64,000 nt of DNA, taken from assembly GCF_040222815.1 (NCBI RefSeq), contig NZ_JAVKCH010000057.1, forward strand, positions 62,001 to 126,000, in the 5' to 3' direction. The notes under the pieces are model-generated. The model had not been told where the DNA came from and ran no database searches. It worked only from the letters and a program-made list of their open reading frames with translations. Of the stretch, positions 42,322 through 52,103 are shown piece by piece; the stretch's first letter is position 1; each line of letters starts with the position of its first letter. A program made the translations under genes and the position numbers. Source of the stretch: Imperialibacter sp040222815. Lineage in GTDB: Bacteria > Bacteroidota > Bacteroidia > Cytophagales > Cyclobacteriaceae.

Positions 42322-43794
42322 ATGGCCCTCAATAACTCCAAGTTCAAGTACGAAGCACTCACTTACGACGACGTACTGCTACTCCCAGCGTATTCTGAAG
42401 TACTTCCACGCCAGACAGATACTTCGACGCAACTTACCAGAAATATCAGACTTAATGTGCCTCTGGTGTCTGCTGCCATGGACACGGTCACCGAATATTC
42501 TCTTGCCATTGCTATGGCTTTAGAAGGTGGCCTTGGTTTCATTCACAAAAACATGTCGATAGAGGCCCAGGCCGAGCAGGTGCGAAAGGTGAAGCGCTCT
42601 CAAAGCGGTATGATCCTCGACCCCATCACACTTGATGTAAACTCGACAGTAGGCGACGCAGTAGCCATCATGCGGGAGTTTAAAATTGGAGGTATTCCGG
42701 TCATTGACGGAGATCGAAAACTGGTCGGCATCATTACCAACCGGGATTTGCGTTTCCAGAAAAAAATGAACGTGCCGGTAAAGGACGTAATGACCACAGG
42801 TAAGTTAATAACTGCAGATGTGGGCATCGACCTTGCGCAGGCTGAGGATATTTTACAGGAGTTTAAAATTGAGAAGCTTCCCATCGTCGATAAAGCTGGT
42901 AGGCTGAGTGGCCTAATCACCTATAAAGACATTTTAAAGAAAAAGGATCGGCCTTATGCATGTAAGGATGAGTTTGGCAGACTTAGAGTGGGTGCTGCGG
43001 TAGGCGTTACCGAAGACATTTTGGATAGGGTCGATTTACTGATAAAAGCTGGCGTAGACGTGATCAGTATTGACACCGCTCATGGTCACTCCAAAGGAGT
43101 TATTGACACCGCCAAAAGGGTGAAGAAGGCCTATCCCGACCTCGACATGATCGTCGGAAACATTGCTACTGGCGAGGCGGCCAAAGCGCTTGTTGATGCA
43201 GGTGCCGACGCTGTGAAGGTAGGCGTTGGCCCGGGCAGTATCTGCACCACCAGAATCATAGCTGGCGTGGGTGTACCTCAGCTATCAGCAGTTGTTGAGT
43301 CCGCAGAGGCTATCAAGGGCAGCGGGGTGCCAGTCATTGCCGACGGTGGCGTCCGCTTCTCTGGTGACCTGGTGAAGGCCATTGCAGGTGGTGCCAGCAG
43401 CATCATGATCGGGTCGCTACTGGCTGGGACAGAAGAGGCACCCGGGGAGATCATTATTTACGAAGGAAGAAAATTCAAGACATACCGGGGCATGGGCTCA
43501 GTGGAAGCTATGGAAAGTGGTTCGAAAGACCGTTACTTCCAGGATGCTGAGGACGATGTGAAGAAACTGGTGCCGGAAGGCATTGTAGGCCGGGTTCCTT
43601 TCAAGGGACTGGTGTCGGAAGTTCTATACCAACTCGTTGGCGGCCTGAAAGCGGGCATGGGCTATTGTGGTGCTGCTGGCATCGAAGACTTGCAGAAAGC
43701 CCATTTTGTGAAAATTACTGCCGCTGGTGTGCGTGAAAGTCATCCGCATGATATTGCCGTCACCAGAGAGGCTCCCAATTATTCGTCGAGATAA
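42322..43794 (+). CDS. guaB: Inosine-5'-monophosphate dehydrogenase
   Basis: 490 aa from MALNNSKFKYEAL; a TTG two codons upstream is less likely. NAD-dependent oxidation of IMP to XMP, first step of GMP synthesis. The TIM barrel contains the catalytic loop GPGSICTTRI with the active Cys, and GGVRFSGDLVKAIAGGASSIMIGS. Two CBS domains are inserted at about 95-205 (VGIITNRDLRF, LSGLITYKDIL). The mobile flap region YRGMGSVEAMESGSKDRYFQ is intact. Monocistronic, followed by a strong terminator. Confidence 0.97.
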   Translation: MALNNSKFKYEALTYDDVLLLPAYSEVLPRQTDTSTQLTRNIRLNVPLVSAAMDTVTEYSLAIAMALEGGLGFIHKNMSIEAQAEQVRKVKRSQSGMILDPITLDVNSTVGDAVAIMREFKIGGIPVIDGDRKLVGIITNRDLRFQKKMNVPVKDVMTTGKLITADVGIDLAQAEDILQEFKIEKLPIVDKAGRLSGLITYKDILKKKDRPYACKDEFGRLRVGAAVGVTEDILDRVDLLIKAGVDVISIDTAHGHSKGVIDTAKRVKKAYPDLDMIVGNIATGEAAKALVDAGADAVKVGVGPGSICTTRIIAGVGVPQLSAVVESAEAIKGSGVPVIADGGVRFSGDLVKAIAGGASSIMIGSLLAGTEEAPGEIIIYEGRKFKTYRGMGSVEAMESGSKDRYFQDAEDDVKKLVPEGIVGRVPFKGLVSEVLYQLVGGLKAGMGYCGAAGIEDLQKAHFVKITAAGVRESHPHDIAVTREAPNYSSR

Positions 43795-43813
43795 TAATTA
43801 TCACCATAGCATA

Positions 43814-43847
43814 ATAAAAGCTGTCTTTGGGCAGCTTTTATATTTTT
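43814..43847 (+). terminator. Rho-independent terminator after guaB
   Basis: Perfect 10-bp stem ATAAAAGCTG (43814-43823) / CAGCTTTTAT (43832-43841), 8-nt loop, then ATTTTT. It isolates guaB from the phosphatase operon. Confidence 0.9.
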
Positions 43848-43902
43848 ACAGTAATTAGTGATTTATTTAAATTGCCCTGTCAAACAGGTGTAACACTATT
43901 GG

Positions 43903-46002
43903 ATGTTGTCGAACAAAAGCATCGTCAGACTTAGCATAGCCTTCGGAATTATATTCTGGACGTTGCTGCTATTGACCAACCTGTCGATCCTTTTCGATCA
44001 GAAGAACAACGCCTCATTGGGCATCCCCCAGTTTTTACCGCACGCTTTTCTCATTCTTTTTATCTTGTCTGTTGGCGTTTATTATCGCTACAGCATTGGC
44101 AAGGCAGAGAGCATCAATTTCATCGATCTGTTGTGGCGGGTATTTGTAACGGGGCTCCTTACTACCATCGTTTCACTGTCGATCAAGTTCTTTTTCTATG
44201 TTTTTGGAGGCTCTATGCTCACCAAGAATATCCTGCTGATAAACTTCTTTTATCTGGTCAACCTGGGACTAATCCTGGCGTTTTTGATTTCCACCTTTAT
44301 CGTTTGGAAAAGGCTGATCCTTTATCAAAAATCAAAAAAACTACTCCGCACCTGGCAGTTCTTTGAATATTTTCTTTTTCTAAGTCTAGCCTTTGAGTTT
44401 TCCGGATACAAGTTATTCGACGTTCCGTTTAACACTGTAATTCTCTTGCTAGTTGGCATTGGGCTGATCTTGTCTGTCAATTTGAAATGGGTCGCCTATC
44501 TCAATTTCAAGCAAAAGTGGAAAAGCATCCTGTTTCTGCTGCTGGTCATCATTTATCTGTGGTACTTCTTCATGAGCTTGGTTGGATATTCCAACGAGTC
44601 CGTGCTCATTACCGACCTGCTGAATAATGTTTTTGTACTGGCTGTCTTCGCCTTCATCTTCATTTATTCAGTTTTTTCAGTCCTTGTCATCCTGTTTAAC
44701 CTTCCCACGTCATCTGTTTTTGAGAGCAAGCTTGAAGAGGTGATAAATTTCCAGCGGCTGAGCCAGACCATCCCAACCGGACAAAAGGAAGAGCAAGTCT
44801 TCGAAATACTGCTTGATAGTGCTGTAAGCGCTGTGTTTGCCGACGCTGCCTGGCTAGAAGTGACTGATGCCAAAGCTGGCAAGCAGGAGTTGCTGGTAAG
44901 AAACCTCAACCCAGACCTCATTGATAAAATAAAGGAGGCGGCTCAAAACAGCACGCTCAAACGCATCCTCAATTCCGAACTTGAACGGAACCCTACCAGT
45001 CAAAAGCTAACTGCTACGCTGAAAAAAGTGCCCTTCAAGTCAATACTGGTTTATCCGATCATTGTTAAAAACGAGCAAATAGGGACACTTGCCTTGCTAA
45101 AAGAGGTCGATGACTCCTTCAACAAGGAAATGATCGACATCATTAACACCTATGTGAATCAGGCGAGCATTTCGATTGAAAACTTTCGCCTGTTAAACGA
45201 GGCCCTGGAAAACGAACGGTACAAGGAAGAGCTGAAAATTGCCTCCCGGGTTCAAAAAAGCCTTTTACCTCAAACGCTGGATAAAAACCACGACTATAAC
45301 ATCACGGCATTTTCTATGGCTGCCGATGAAGTAGGGGGCGATTATTACGACACCTTTCGCATCAACGACAATAAAGTAGCCCTTATCATAGCCGACGTTT
45401 CCGGCAAAGGCACGTCAGCCGCCTTCCATATGAGCCAGATGAAGGGGATTTTCCACAGCCTTGCCCAGCTCGACCTGGAGCCGAAGGAGTTTATGGTACA
45501 AGCCAACAGTGCATTAAGCAGGTGCCTTGAAAAAACCTCGTTTATTACTGCTTCCTATTTCATTATTGATACAAAAAGTAAAATCGTCAGGTTCACCAGA
45601 GCAGGGCACTGCCCAACTTTATATCTGGATGGCCGTACAAGGGAGACCAGCTTCTTCAAGAATAAGGGTCTGGGGTTGGGGATATTACGAAACTCTTCCT
45701 TCGAAGACTATGTTCAGGTTAATGAGTTCTACTATAAGCCGGAGGATGTGTTTGTGTTATACACCGACGGTATTACGGAAGCCACTAATCAGAACCAGGA
45801 GGAATTTGGCTACGATCGCCTCCGCACCTCTCTACTTAAGCATGCTAACCTATCGCCCGACAAAATAAAGGACGGGATCATTGATGATTTATACGATTTC
45901 TGTGGAAAACGATCGTTGGACGATGATTATACCATGCTCATCGTAAAGTTCACTGGGCATGAAAACGTTAAAAGTGTTGAATCCGTAAAAACTAAAAAAT
46001 GA
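43903..46002 (+). CDS. Membrane-bound GAF-SpoIIE (RsbU-like) PP2C serine phosphatase
   Basis: 699 aa. An N-terminal module of about eight membrane helices (10-265) is followed by a GAF domain (about 290-440), a short coiled coil and the SpoIIE/PPM phosphatase domain (about 470-695) with AADEVGGDYYDTF, ALIIADVSGKGTSAAFHM, YTDGITEATN and DDDYTMLIVKF, the metal-binding acids being kept. Such enzymes dephosphorylate STAS anti-anti-sigma proteins. The next two genes encode that STAS protein and its kinase, with a 4-nt overlap (ATGA) to the STAS gene, so this is the input end of a partner-switching module. The signal is unknown. Confidence 0.93.
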   Translation: MLSNKSIVRLSIAFGIIFWTLLLLTNLSILFDQKNNASLGIPQFLPHAFLILFILSVGVYYRYSIGKAESINFIDLLWRVFVTGLLTTIVSLSIKFFFYVFGGSMLTKNILLINFFYLVNLGLILAFLISTFIVWKRLILYQKSKKLLRTWQFFEYFLFLSLAFEFSGYKLFDVPFNTVILLLVGIGLILSVNLKWVAYLNFKQKWKSILFLLLVIIYLWYFFMSLVGYSNESVLITDLLNNVFVLAVFAFIFIYSVFSVLVILFNLPTSSVFESKLEEVINFQRLSQTIPTGQKEEQVFEILLDSAVSAVFADAAWLEVTDAKAGKQELLVRNLNPDLIDKIKEAAQNSTLKRILNSELERNPTSQKLTATLKKVPFKSILVYPIIVKNEQIGTLALLKEVDDSFNKEMIDIINTYVNQASISIENFRLLNEALENERYKEELKIASRVQKSLLPQTLDKNHDYNITAFSMAADEVGGDYYDTFRINDNKVALIIADVSGKGTSAAFHMSQMKGIFHSLAQLDLEPKEFMVQANSALSRCLEKTSFITASYFIIDTKSKIVRFTRAGHCPTLYLDGRTRETSFFKNKGLGLGILRNSSFEDYVQVNEFYYKPEDVFVLYTDGITEATNQNQEEFGYDRLRTSLLKHANLSPDKIKDGIIDDLYDFCGKRSLDDDYTMLIVKFTGHENVKSVESVKTKK

Positions 46003-46343
46003 TTGAAATCTCTACAGCAGAAGACAAAGAGTATGTGTGCATTAGCGTTGGAGGCGAAGTGGATGCAAGTTCATCTATTCAGCTCGATGCAACCATCCAG
46101 AACGCTGTATCTGATGGCTTCAAAAAAATAATGATCGACTGCTCTGGGCTTAACTATATTTCTTCTGCAGGACTGGGAGTATTTATGTCGTACATACAAG
46201 AACTGGAAATAAAGGAAATTAACATGGTTATTTTCGGCTTGCAGGACAAGGTTTTCCATGTTTTTCAAATTTTGGGTCTCGATCAGCTTTTAAAAATTGT
46301 TGATGACGAAAAGTCCGCTAAGGGTTTATTAAATGTTATATAA
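45999..46343 (+). CDS. STAS-domain anti-sigma factor antagonist (RsbV-like)
   Basis: 114 aa, single STAS domain. The phospho-acceptor serine is in LNYISSAGLGVFMSY, following GGEVDASSSIQLDATI and IMIDCSGL. It should be phosphorylated by the downstream RsbW-like kinase and reset by the upstream SpoIIE phosphatase. It overlaps both neighbours (4 nt and 11 nt), which fits stoichiometric expression. Confidence 0.93.
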   Translation: MIEISTAEDKEYVCISVGGEVDASSSIQLDATIQNAVSDGFKKIMIDCSGLNYISSAGLGVFMSYIQELEIKEINMVIFGLQDKVFHVFQILGLDQLLKIVDDEKSAKGLLNVI

Positions 46344-46749
46344 TTATAAGGCATCGTGCAGTACTGATAAACTTCAGGAGATTCGTCAATTCGTTGACGA
46401 TTTGCTGAGGCAGCATGGCCTTTCCGATGTGGAAAGTCACAAGGTTGTGCTTGCTGTGGACGAGGTGTGCGCTAACCTTATCATTCATTCCCATGGGTGC
46501 GATGCCAACGAGTCGATTGAAATTTCGGTCGAATTCAAAGCAGATAAAACGACAGTATTCGAAATAAAAGACCACGGTGAGGCATTCAACATGGCTCAGT
46601 ACAAAGAGCCCTCGCTGTCAGATATTATCAGAACCAAGAAAAAAGGAGGGATTGGCCTGATGCTCGTTAACCGGATCATGGATAAAATCGAATTCTACCA
46701 GTCCAATGGTTACAATGTTTGTAGACTCACGAAGGATTTTAACAAATAG
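46333..46749 (+). CDS. RsbW-like anti-sigma factor serine kinase (HATPase)
   Basis: 138 aa, HATPase_c fold. N-box VDEVCANLIIHSHG, G1 IKDHGEAFN and G2 KKKGGIGLMLVNRIMD are intact, so ATP binding is expected. It would sequester a sigma factor or another target and phosphorylate the STAS partner. No sigma factor lies in the window, so the output is unknown. It overlaps the STAS gene by 11 nt and is followed by a foldase gene after 22 nt. Confidence 0.92.
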   Translation: MLYNYKASCSTDKLQEIRQFVDDLLRQHGLSDVESHKVVLAVDEVCANLIIHSHGCDANESIEISVEFKADKTTVFEIKDHGEAFNMAQYKEPSLSDIIRTKKKGGIGLMLVNRIMDKIEFYQSNGYNVCRLTKDFNK

Positions 46750-46771
46750 TCAAAACACCTCGAACAGAATA

Positions 46772-48940
46772 ATGAAGCCCAAGGGAGTCCTTTTTGCCTT
46801 TTTCCTTTTTTCATTTGGTCTATCCAATCCGTTACTCTCCCAGAAAGATGATCACCTATTTCAGATTGGTGACGAAACCTTTTCGACAGACGAGTTTCTT
46901 TATGCCTTCAACAAAAACCGGCAGGCTACTTCCGGGTCTTTCACAGAGAAAGAACTCAACGACTACTTCAAGCTCTATGTCAATTTCCGGCTCAAAGTAA
47001 AGGAGGCTAAAGCACTGGGCTATAACCAAAAGCCCGCCTTCTTGCAGGAAATGGCTGGCTATAAAAAACAATTGGCAAAACCTTACCTGACCGAAAACCT
47101 CATTAACGAGGAGCTGGTCAGAGAAGCTTACAGCCGCACCCTGGAGGAGGTGGAGGCTTCCCATATCCTCATAGAAATTCCAGCGAATGCCTCACCTGAA
47201 GATACCCTCAAAGCCTATAACCGCCTTCTTGACATCAAAAAGAGGGTGAGCCTCGGAGAATCATTTGCCACCCTGGCCAAACAATATTCGCAAGATCCGT
47301 CGGCTACGCAAAACAATGGCTATTTGGGTTATTTTGGAGCCTTCCAAATGGTGTACCCCTTCGAAAATGCGGCCTTTAAAACAGCACCCGGAAAAGTATC
47401 TGACCCGTTCAAAACATCGTTCGGTTACCACGTTGTGTATGTCCATTCAAGGCGAAAAGCCCTGGGTTCTATTAAACTCGCCCATATATTCTTCAAAATA
47501 AATGCCGATTCAACATTGGCGTACACCAGGGCTAAGGAGGTAAAAGCAAAACTCGACAAAGGTGAAGACTGGAACACCTTGGTAGCACAATACAGCGACG
47601 AAGCCTCCAACAAAAGCAAAGGTGGAGAACTACCCTGGCTAACCTTCAGGCAGCTACCAGCATCATTTTATACGGCGGCAAGTGGTTTGAACAAGCCCGG
47701 CGACATTTCCGAGCCTCTCAAGGCACAAAATGGGTGGCATATTATCAAACTGGTGGAGAGAAAGCCAGTACCACCCTTGGAAGAAGTGAGGGCAATGATC
47801 GAATCACGCATTTCGGGCGACGACCGTGCCTCCAGCAGAAATGATCAAACTGTTGATAGTTTGATCAGTCGCCTAAACGTGAAGATTTTTGTTGAGCCGA
47901 AAGAAGCCGTCTTCTCACTGCTGGATGGCAGGCTCACTGAGGGCAATTGGTCTTACGATGCCGGAGGCTCTGAATTGAAAAAAGTTTTGCTTAGCGCTGC
48001 CGACACCCAATTGACAACTGAAGATTTCTTTAGGTATGTGGAGATAAACCAAAAGAAGAGCAGCCACCTAACGGCTCAAAAATATGCTGCTGAGCTTTGG
48101 GATGATTTCTTACTCGAGAAACTAGAAGGCATCGAGCTCCAGCAACTATATGCCACTAACTCCGCTTACAGGTTTTTGTACAATGAGTACTTTGATGGCA
48201 CTCTGCTGTTTGAGGTCATGAATGAAAAGGTGTGGCAGATGGCTAACACCGATACAGTGGGCTTGAACAACTTTTTCTCAGAGCACAGGGATGACTATGT
48301 ATGGAATGAACGGGCAGAGGTGTTAGCCATTGAAGGTGAAAATAAAGCGCTGGAAACCCTGATTGACTCTTCCATCGATACATTGTTTCTTTTAAGAAAA
48401 TACACGGTTGGCACCGCCACAGAATGGGGAGCGACAAAGACAGGCCTTGCAGAGGTATTCAATTCGATTGACTCCCTAGGCCTATATATTTATACAAACG
48501 AAAAAACCATTCAGGAAATAAAGACAGCATTTCCAGATGTGGTGTCAAGAGTCGGCTTTATCGAAGATGAAATCAACTCCTGGCAAATTGAATTGCTCAC
48601 CCAATCAAAAAGTGTGTTAGAAAAATATTTCAATGGCCCGGATACGCTATCTTTGAAGGTTTCAAATACTCTACTTGAGAAAGACAACAATCTGGTTCCC
48701 AAAGAATACTGGAAGGCGGGGATTCATTTCGTCAACGACGGCGCCTTCTCGAGGATAATGTATATAAGGAATATACAGCAGCCTACCCGAAAAGATCTGG
48801 TAGAGGTCAAAGGCAAGGTGGTTTCAGATTACCAGGAATTTCTGGAAACCACGTGGCTAAATGAGCTGAAGGCAAAGTACCCGGTAAAGGTGAACGCCAG
48901 GGCTTGGAAAAATGTAGTAAAACAACTTAATGAAAAGTAA
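46772..48940 (+). CDS. Periplasmic peptidyl-prolyl isomerase with two PpiC domains
   Basis: 722 aa from MKPKGVLFAFFLFSFGL; the longer frame from 46706 lies inside the kinase gene. A signal peptide (ending near LLSQ) is followed by a SurA/PrsA-like helical region, and two parvulin domains: ASHILIEIPANASPEDTLKAY...GYHVVYVHSRR (about 125-235) and LAHIFFKINADSTLA...WHIIKLVERK (about 240-340). The C-terminal 380 residues are without clear family. It is probably a periplasmic or outer-membrane-associated foldase. It overlaps the next gene by 11 nt. Confidence 0.9.
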   Translation: MKPKGVLFAFFLFSFGLSNPLLSQKDDHLFQIGDETFSTDEFLYAFNKNRQATSGSFTEKELNDYFKLYVNFRLKVKEAKALGYNQKPAFLQEMAGYKKQLAKPYLTENLINEELVREAYSRTLEEVEASHILIEIPANASPEDTLKAYNRLLDIKKRVSLGESFATLAKQYSQDPSATQNNGYLGYFGAFQMVYPFENAAFKTAPGKVSDPFKTSFGYHVVYVHSRRKALGSIKLAHIFFKINADSTLAYTRAKEVKAKLDKGEDWNTLVAQYSDEASNKSKGGELPWLTFRQLPASFYTAASGLNKPGDISEPLKAQNGWHIIKLVERKPVPPLEEVRAMIESRISGDDRASSRNDQTVDSLISRLNVKIFVEPKEAVFSLLDGRLTEGNWSYDAGGSELKKVLLSAADTQLTTEDFFRYVEINQKKSSHLTAQKYAAELWDDFLLEKLEGIELQQLYATNSAYRFLYNEYFDGTLLFEVMNEKVWQMANTDTVGLNNFFSEHRDDYVWNERAEVLAIEGENKALETLIDSSIDTLFLLRKYTVGTATEWGATKTGLAEVFNSIDSLGLYIYTNEKTIQEIKTAFPDVVSRVGFIEDEINSWQIELLTQSKSVLEKYFNGPDTLSLKVSNTLLEKDNNLVPKEYWKAGIHFVNDGAFSRIMYIRNIQQPTRKDLVEVKGKVVSDYQEFLETTWLNELKAKYPVKVNARAWKNVVKQLNEK

Positions 48941-49805
48941 ATACCTTCCTTTTATTCTCTTCGTTTCTCTACTGCATAGCTGCGAGTTCATAAAGCTAAA
49001 ATCAGGAGAAGAAGCCAATGTTCAGGAAATTCCGGTAGCACGTGTGTTTGACACTTACCTCTATAAAGCGGACCTCACGGGAATTGCTCCTGAAAATTTA
49101 TCTCCTGAAGACAGTGTCAAGCTTGTTGAGAAGTACGTTGATGGTTGGATAAAAAAACAACTCATGATTGCCAAGGCGTCTTCGAAGATAGAATTCAACG
49201 AAGCAGAAATCGAACGCAAAGTGCTTGACTATAAATATGCCCTCATGGTGCATGAGTTTGAAAAATATGAGATCAGCAGGCGCCTTAGCAAGGAGGTTTC
49301 TGAGCAGGAAATACAAACCTATTACGATGATAAGTTTGAGAACTTTCTGCTGAAGCAGAATATTATCAAGTGCCTCTTTGTCAAAATTCCCAAGGAGGCC
49401 CCACGAATTTCACGAATCCGGGGTCTGTTAAGAAGTTACCCCGACTCCGACATGGAAGAAATCAAGTCATATTGCTTCAGGTTTGCAATATCCTCCTCAC
49501 TTGAGGACAACGCCTGGCTCAACTTTGATGAGGTGGTGAAAAGCACGCCGCTTGCCACCATTCCCAACAAAGTTCAGTTTTTGCGGGATAATTCTTTCGT
49601 CGAGTCGTCGGATGACAAATTTATTTACTTCATAAAACTGCTTGAATACAAAATCTCTGATCAGGTTTCTCCGTTGGAGTTTATCAGAGAAGACATAGTT
49701 AATATTATTCTTAATAAGCGTAAAATTGAGCTCGCTAAGAAACTGGAAGAAGAGATCATAAACGAGGCGCAACAAAACGATGAATTTGAAATTTACAGGA
49801 ACTAG
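48930..49805 (+). CDS. SurA-associated lipoprotein, chaperone-like
   Basis: 291 aa. A lipoprotein signal (LPFILFVSLLHSC, Cys about 18) is followed by a SurA_N-like helical domain (SPEDSVKLVEKYVDGWIKKQLMIAKA...) and a long helical remainder with no parvulin motif. Between two PpiC proteins it is probably a substrate-holding chaperone or partner of SurA. It overlaps the upstream gene by 11 nt and the downstream SurA gene by 26 nt. Confidence 0.75.
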   Translation: MKSKYLPFILFVSLLHSCEFIKLKSGEEANVQEIPVARVFDTYLYKADLTGIAPENLSPEDSVKLVEKYVDGWIKKQLMIAKASSKIEFNEAEIERKVLDYKYALMVHEFEKYEISRRLSKEVSEQEIQTYYDDKFENFLLKQNIIKCLFVKIPKEAPRISRIRGLLRSYPDSDMEEIKSYCFRFAISSSLEDNAWLNFDEVVKSTPLATIPNKVQFLRDNSFVESSDDKFIYFIKLLEYKISDQVSPLEFIREDIVNIILNKRKIELAKKLEEEIINEAQQNDEFEIYRN

Positions 49806-51132
49806 AATATTCGCACTTTCACTGGCTTTGACTGCGGTGGCATCCCTGAAAGTAATGGGACAACAAACCATGGTATTGGATGAGATCATCGCTAAGGTCG
49901 ATAACTATATCATATTAAGGTCGGACATGGAAAAATCCTACCTGGAAATGCTATCGAGAAACGATATAACAGGTATCACCAGATGCGACGCTTTGGAAAC
50001 ACTGGTTATCAATAAAATGCTTGTAGCCAAAGCAGAAATCGACTCTGTGATGGTGGAAGATGGAGATGTGGAAAGTAATTTGGATCGCAGACTGCAATTC
50101 TTCATCAATCAGGTTGGCTCAGAGGAAAGGCTCGAAGAATTCTACGGGAAAACCATAGATCAGTTCAAAGACGAACTTCGTGAGAGCGTAAAGGAGCAGA
50201 TGGTTGTGGAAAAAATGCAGGGAACCATCACCAAAGATTTGACCGTGACACCAGCAGAAGTGAAGAAGTTCTTCAAAACCATTCCGGTCGACTCGTTGCC
50301 TTTCTTCTCAACCGAAGTAACTATTGGGCAAATCGTAAAAATTCCTGAGCCTGGGGAAGTGGAAAAAGAAAAGATTCGCACGCAATTAATTTCGATCAGA
50401 AATAAAATCCTTGCCGGCGAAAGCATGGCCACACTTGCCCAGCAGTATTCTATGGATCCAAGTGTGAGGAGAAACAATGGTGAGCTCGGATTCTTCAGAC
50501 GGGGAGACTTGGCACCGGAGTTTGAAGCCACTGCGCTTAGCATGCAGCCGGGAGAGATTTCTATGCCAGTTGAAACCGACTTTGGGTTTCATATCATACA
50601 ACTTGTAGAAAGAAGGGGAAACACCTACAACAGTCGGCACATCCTGATGATTCCTGTGCCCTCTCCTGCTGACATTAAAGCCTCCCGGGACTACCTGGAC
50701 AGCCTAAAAACGCAAATTGAGGCAAAGACAATAACGTTTGAAAAGGCAGCGAAAGAATATAGTGATGACAAGGCGACAGCTTCCGACGGCGGTTTTCTGC
50801 TTGATGGTACCGGAGCTCCGAGAGTTTCCGTTGAAGAAATCGACCCAGTGCTTTTCTTTACTTTAGACACGATGAAGGTTGGCAACATTACTGCACCCAT
50901 TGACTACAGGCTAGATGACGGGACTCAGGCTTTGAGACTGATCTACTACAAAGACAAGGTTTCGCCCCACCAGGCAAACCTGGAGCAAGATTTCCAGAAG
51001 ATTTATCAGGCTACACTAAGCGCCAAAAAAAATAAGATTCTATCTGAGTGGTTTCGTAAAGCACAGGGAGATGTGTACATTGACGTTGATCCAGAATTCG
51101 ACTTCTGCAATCTTTTAAAAGAGAATTACTGA
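49780..51132 (+). CDS. surA: SurA-type periplasmic chaperone/PPIase
   Basis: 450 aa. A signal peptide (ending near KVMGQ) precedes the SurA N-domain (LDEIIAKVDNYIILRSDMEKSYLEML) and two parvulin domains, EVTIGQIVKIPEPGEVEKE...GFHIIQLVERRG (about 170-275) and NSRHILMIPVPSPADI...LRLIYYKDKV (about 283-390). SurA delivers outer-membrane proteins to the BAM complex. The start overlaps the upstream lipoprotein gene by 26 nt. MoxR follows after 6 nt. Confidence 0.92.
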   Translation: MNLKFTGTRIFALSLALTAVASLKVMGQQTMVLDEIIAKVDNYIILRSDMEKSYLEMLSRNDITGITRCDALETLVINKMLVAKAEIDSVMVEDGDVESNLDRRLQFFINQVGSEERLEEFYGKTIDQFKDELRESVKEQMVVEKMQGTITKDLTVTPAEVKKFFKTIPVDSLPFFSTEVTIGQIVKIPEPGEVEKEKIRTQLISIRNKILAGESMATLAQQYSMDPSVRRNNGELGFFRRGDLAPEFEATALSMQPGEISMPVETDFGFHIIQLVERRGNTYNSRHILMIPVPSPADIKASRDYLDSLKTQIEAKTITFEKAAKEYSDDKATASDGGFLLDGTGAPRVSVEEIDPVLFFTLDTMKVGNITAPIDYRLDDGTQALRLIYYKDKVSPHQANLEQDFQKIYQATLSAKKNKILSEWFRKAQGDVYIDVDPEFDFCNLLKENY

Positions 51133-51138
51133 TAAACA

Positions 51139-52101
51139 ATGGTTCAGTTTAAAAACGACAAAGAGGCCGCTGATGCTTTTCACCAGTCATATCTACAGTT
51201 AACAAAAGAAGTTTCGAAAGTAATAGTTGGTCAGGACAAGGTCGTTAAGCTATTAATTTCGTCTATTTTCTGTCAAGGGCATTCTCTTCTGGTAGGAGTG
51301 CCTGGCCTGGCTAAAACCCTGCTTATTCACACAATGGCGTCGGCGCTGCATTTGAAGTTTAACAGGATACAGTTTACTCCTGACTTAATGCCCTCCGACA
51401 TTCTGGGAGCTGAAACACTTGATAAGGAACGAAACTTCAAATTCATATTCGGCCCCATTTTCGCTAACATCATTCTGGCCGACGAGATAAACAGAACCCC
51501 TCCAAAGACTCAGTCTGCGTTGTTAGAGGCGATGCAGGAATACTCAGTAACCATTGGCGGTAAAAACCACCCTCTTGAAAAGCCTTTCTTCGTTTTGGCG
51601 ACGCAAAACCCCATCGAACAAGAAGGCACCTACCCACTGCCTGAAGCGCAGCTGGATCGGTTTATGTTCAATATCAACCTTGACTACCCCACGCTGGCCT
51701 CCGAAATTGAGATTGTGAAGAACACTACTTCGGAGCGGGTACAGTCTGTAGATCAAGTGATGACTGCGGATGAGATCAAATACTATCAGCAGCTAGTGAG
51801 AAGAGTTCCTGTGGCAGATAATGTGATCGAGTACGCAGTGAAGCTGGTTCATAAAACCAGACCGAACGACGGTGGAGATGAACTTGCCAAGCAGTACCTC
51901 GAGTGGGGGGCAGGCCCCAGGGCATCGCAGTTCCTTGTGCTTGGCGCCAAATGCAATGCTCTTATGAACGGTAAGTATTCTCCAGACATCGAAGATGTCC
52001 AATCCGTGGCGGAGCCTATCCTCAGACACAGAATAGTGCGTAACTTCAAAGCAGAATCGGAGGGAATAACCGAAGAGCAGATTATCACCCGGCTCCTTTA
52101 G
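51139..52101 (+). CDS. MoxR-family AAA+ ATPase
   Basis: 320 aa. Walker A GVPGLAKTLLIHTMA, Walker B/DEINR motif IILADEINRTPPKTQSALLEAMQE, sensor region LATQNPIEQEGTYPLPEAQLDRF and the C-terminal lid are intact. MoxR proteins act as metal-insertion or protein-maturation chaperones, usually beside DUF58 and von Willebrand A genes. None follows; the next gene is on the other strand, so this is an orphan located at the end of a foldase operon. Confidence 0.93.
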   Translation: MVQFKNDKEAADAFHQSYLQLTKEVSKVIVGQDKVVKLLISSIFCQGHSLLVGVPGLAKTLLIHTMASALHLKFNRIQFTPDLMPSDILGAETLDKERNFKFIFGPIFANIILADEINRTPPKTQSALLEAMQEYSVTIGGKNHPLEKPFFVLATQNPIEQEGTYPLPEAQLDRFMFNINLDYPTLASEIEIVKNTTSERVQSVDQVMTADEIKYYQQLVRRVPVADNVIEYAVKLVHKTRPNDGGDELAKQYLEWGAGPRASQFLVLGAKCNALMNGKYSPDIEDVQSVAEPILRHRIVRNFKAESEGITEEQIITRLL

Positions 52102-52103
52102 AG

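Noticed and set aside
46706..46771. Longer N-terminus for the two-PpiC foldase
   Set aside because: The extra codons lie inside the RsbW-like gene and precede the true signal peptide.
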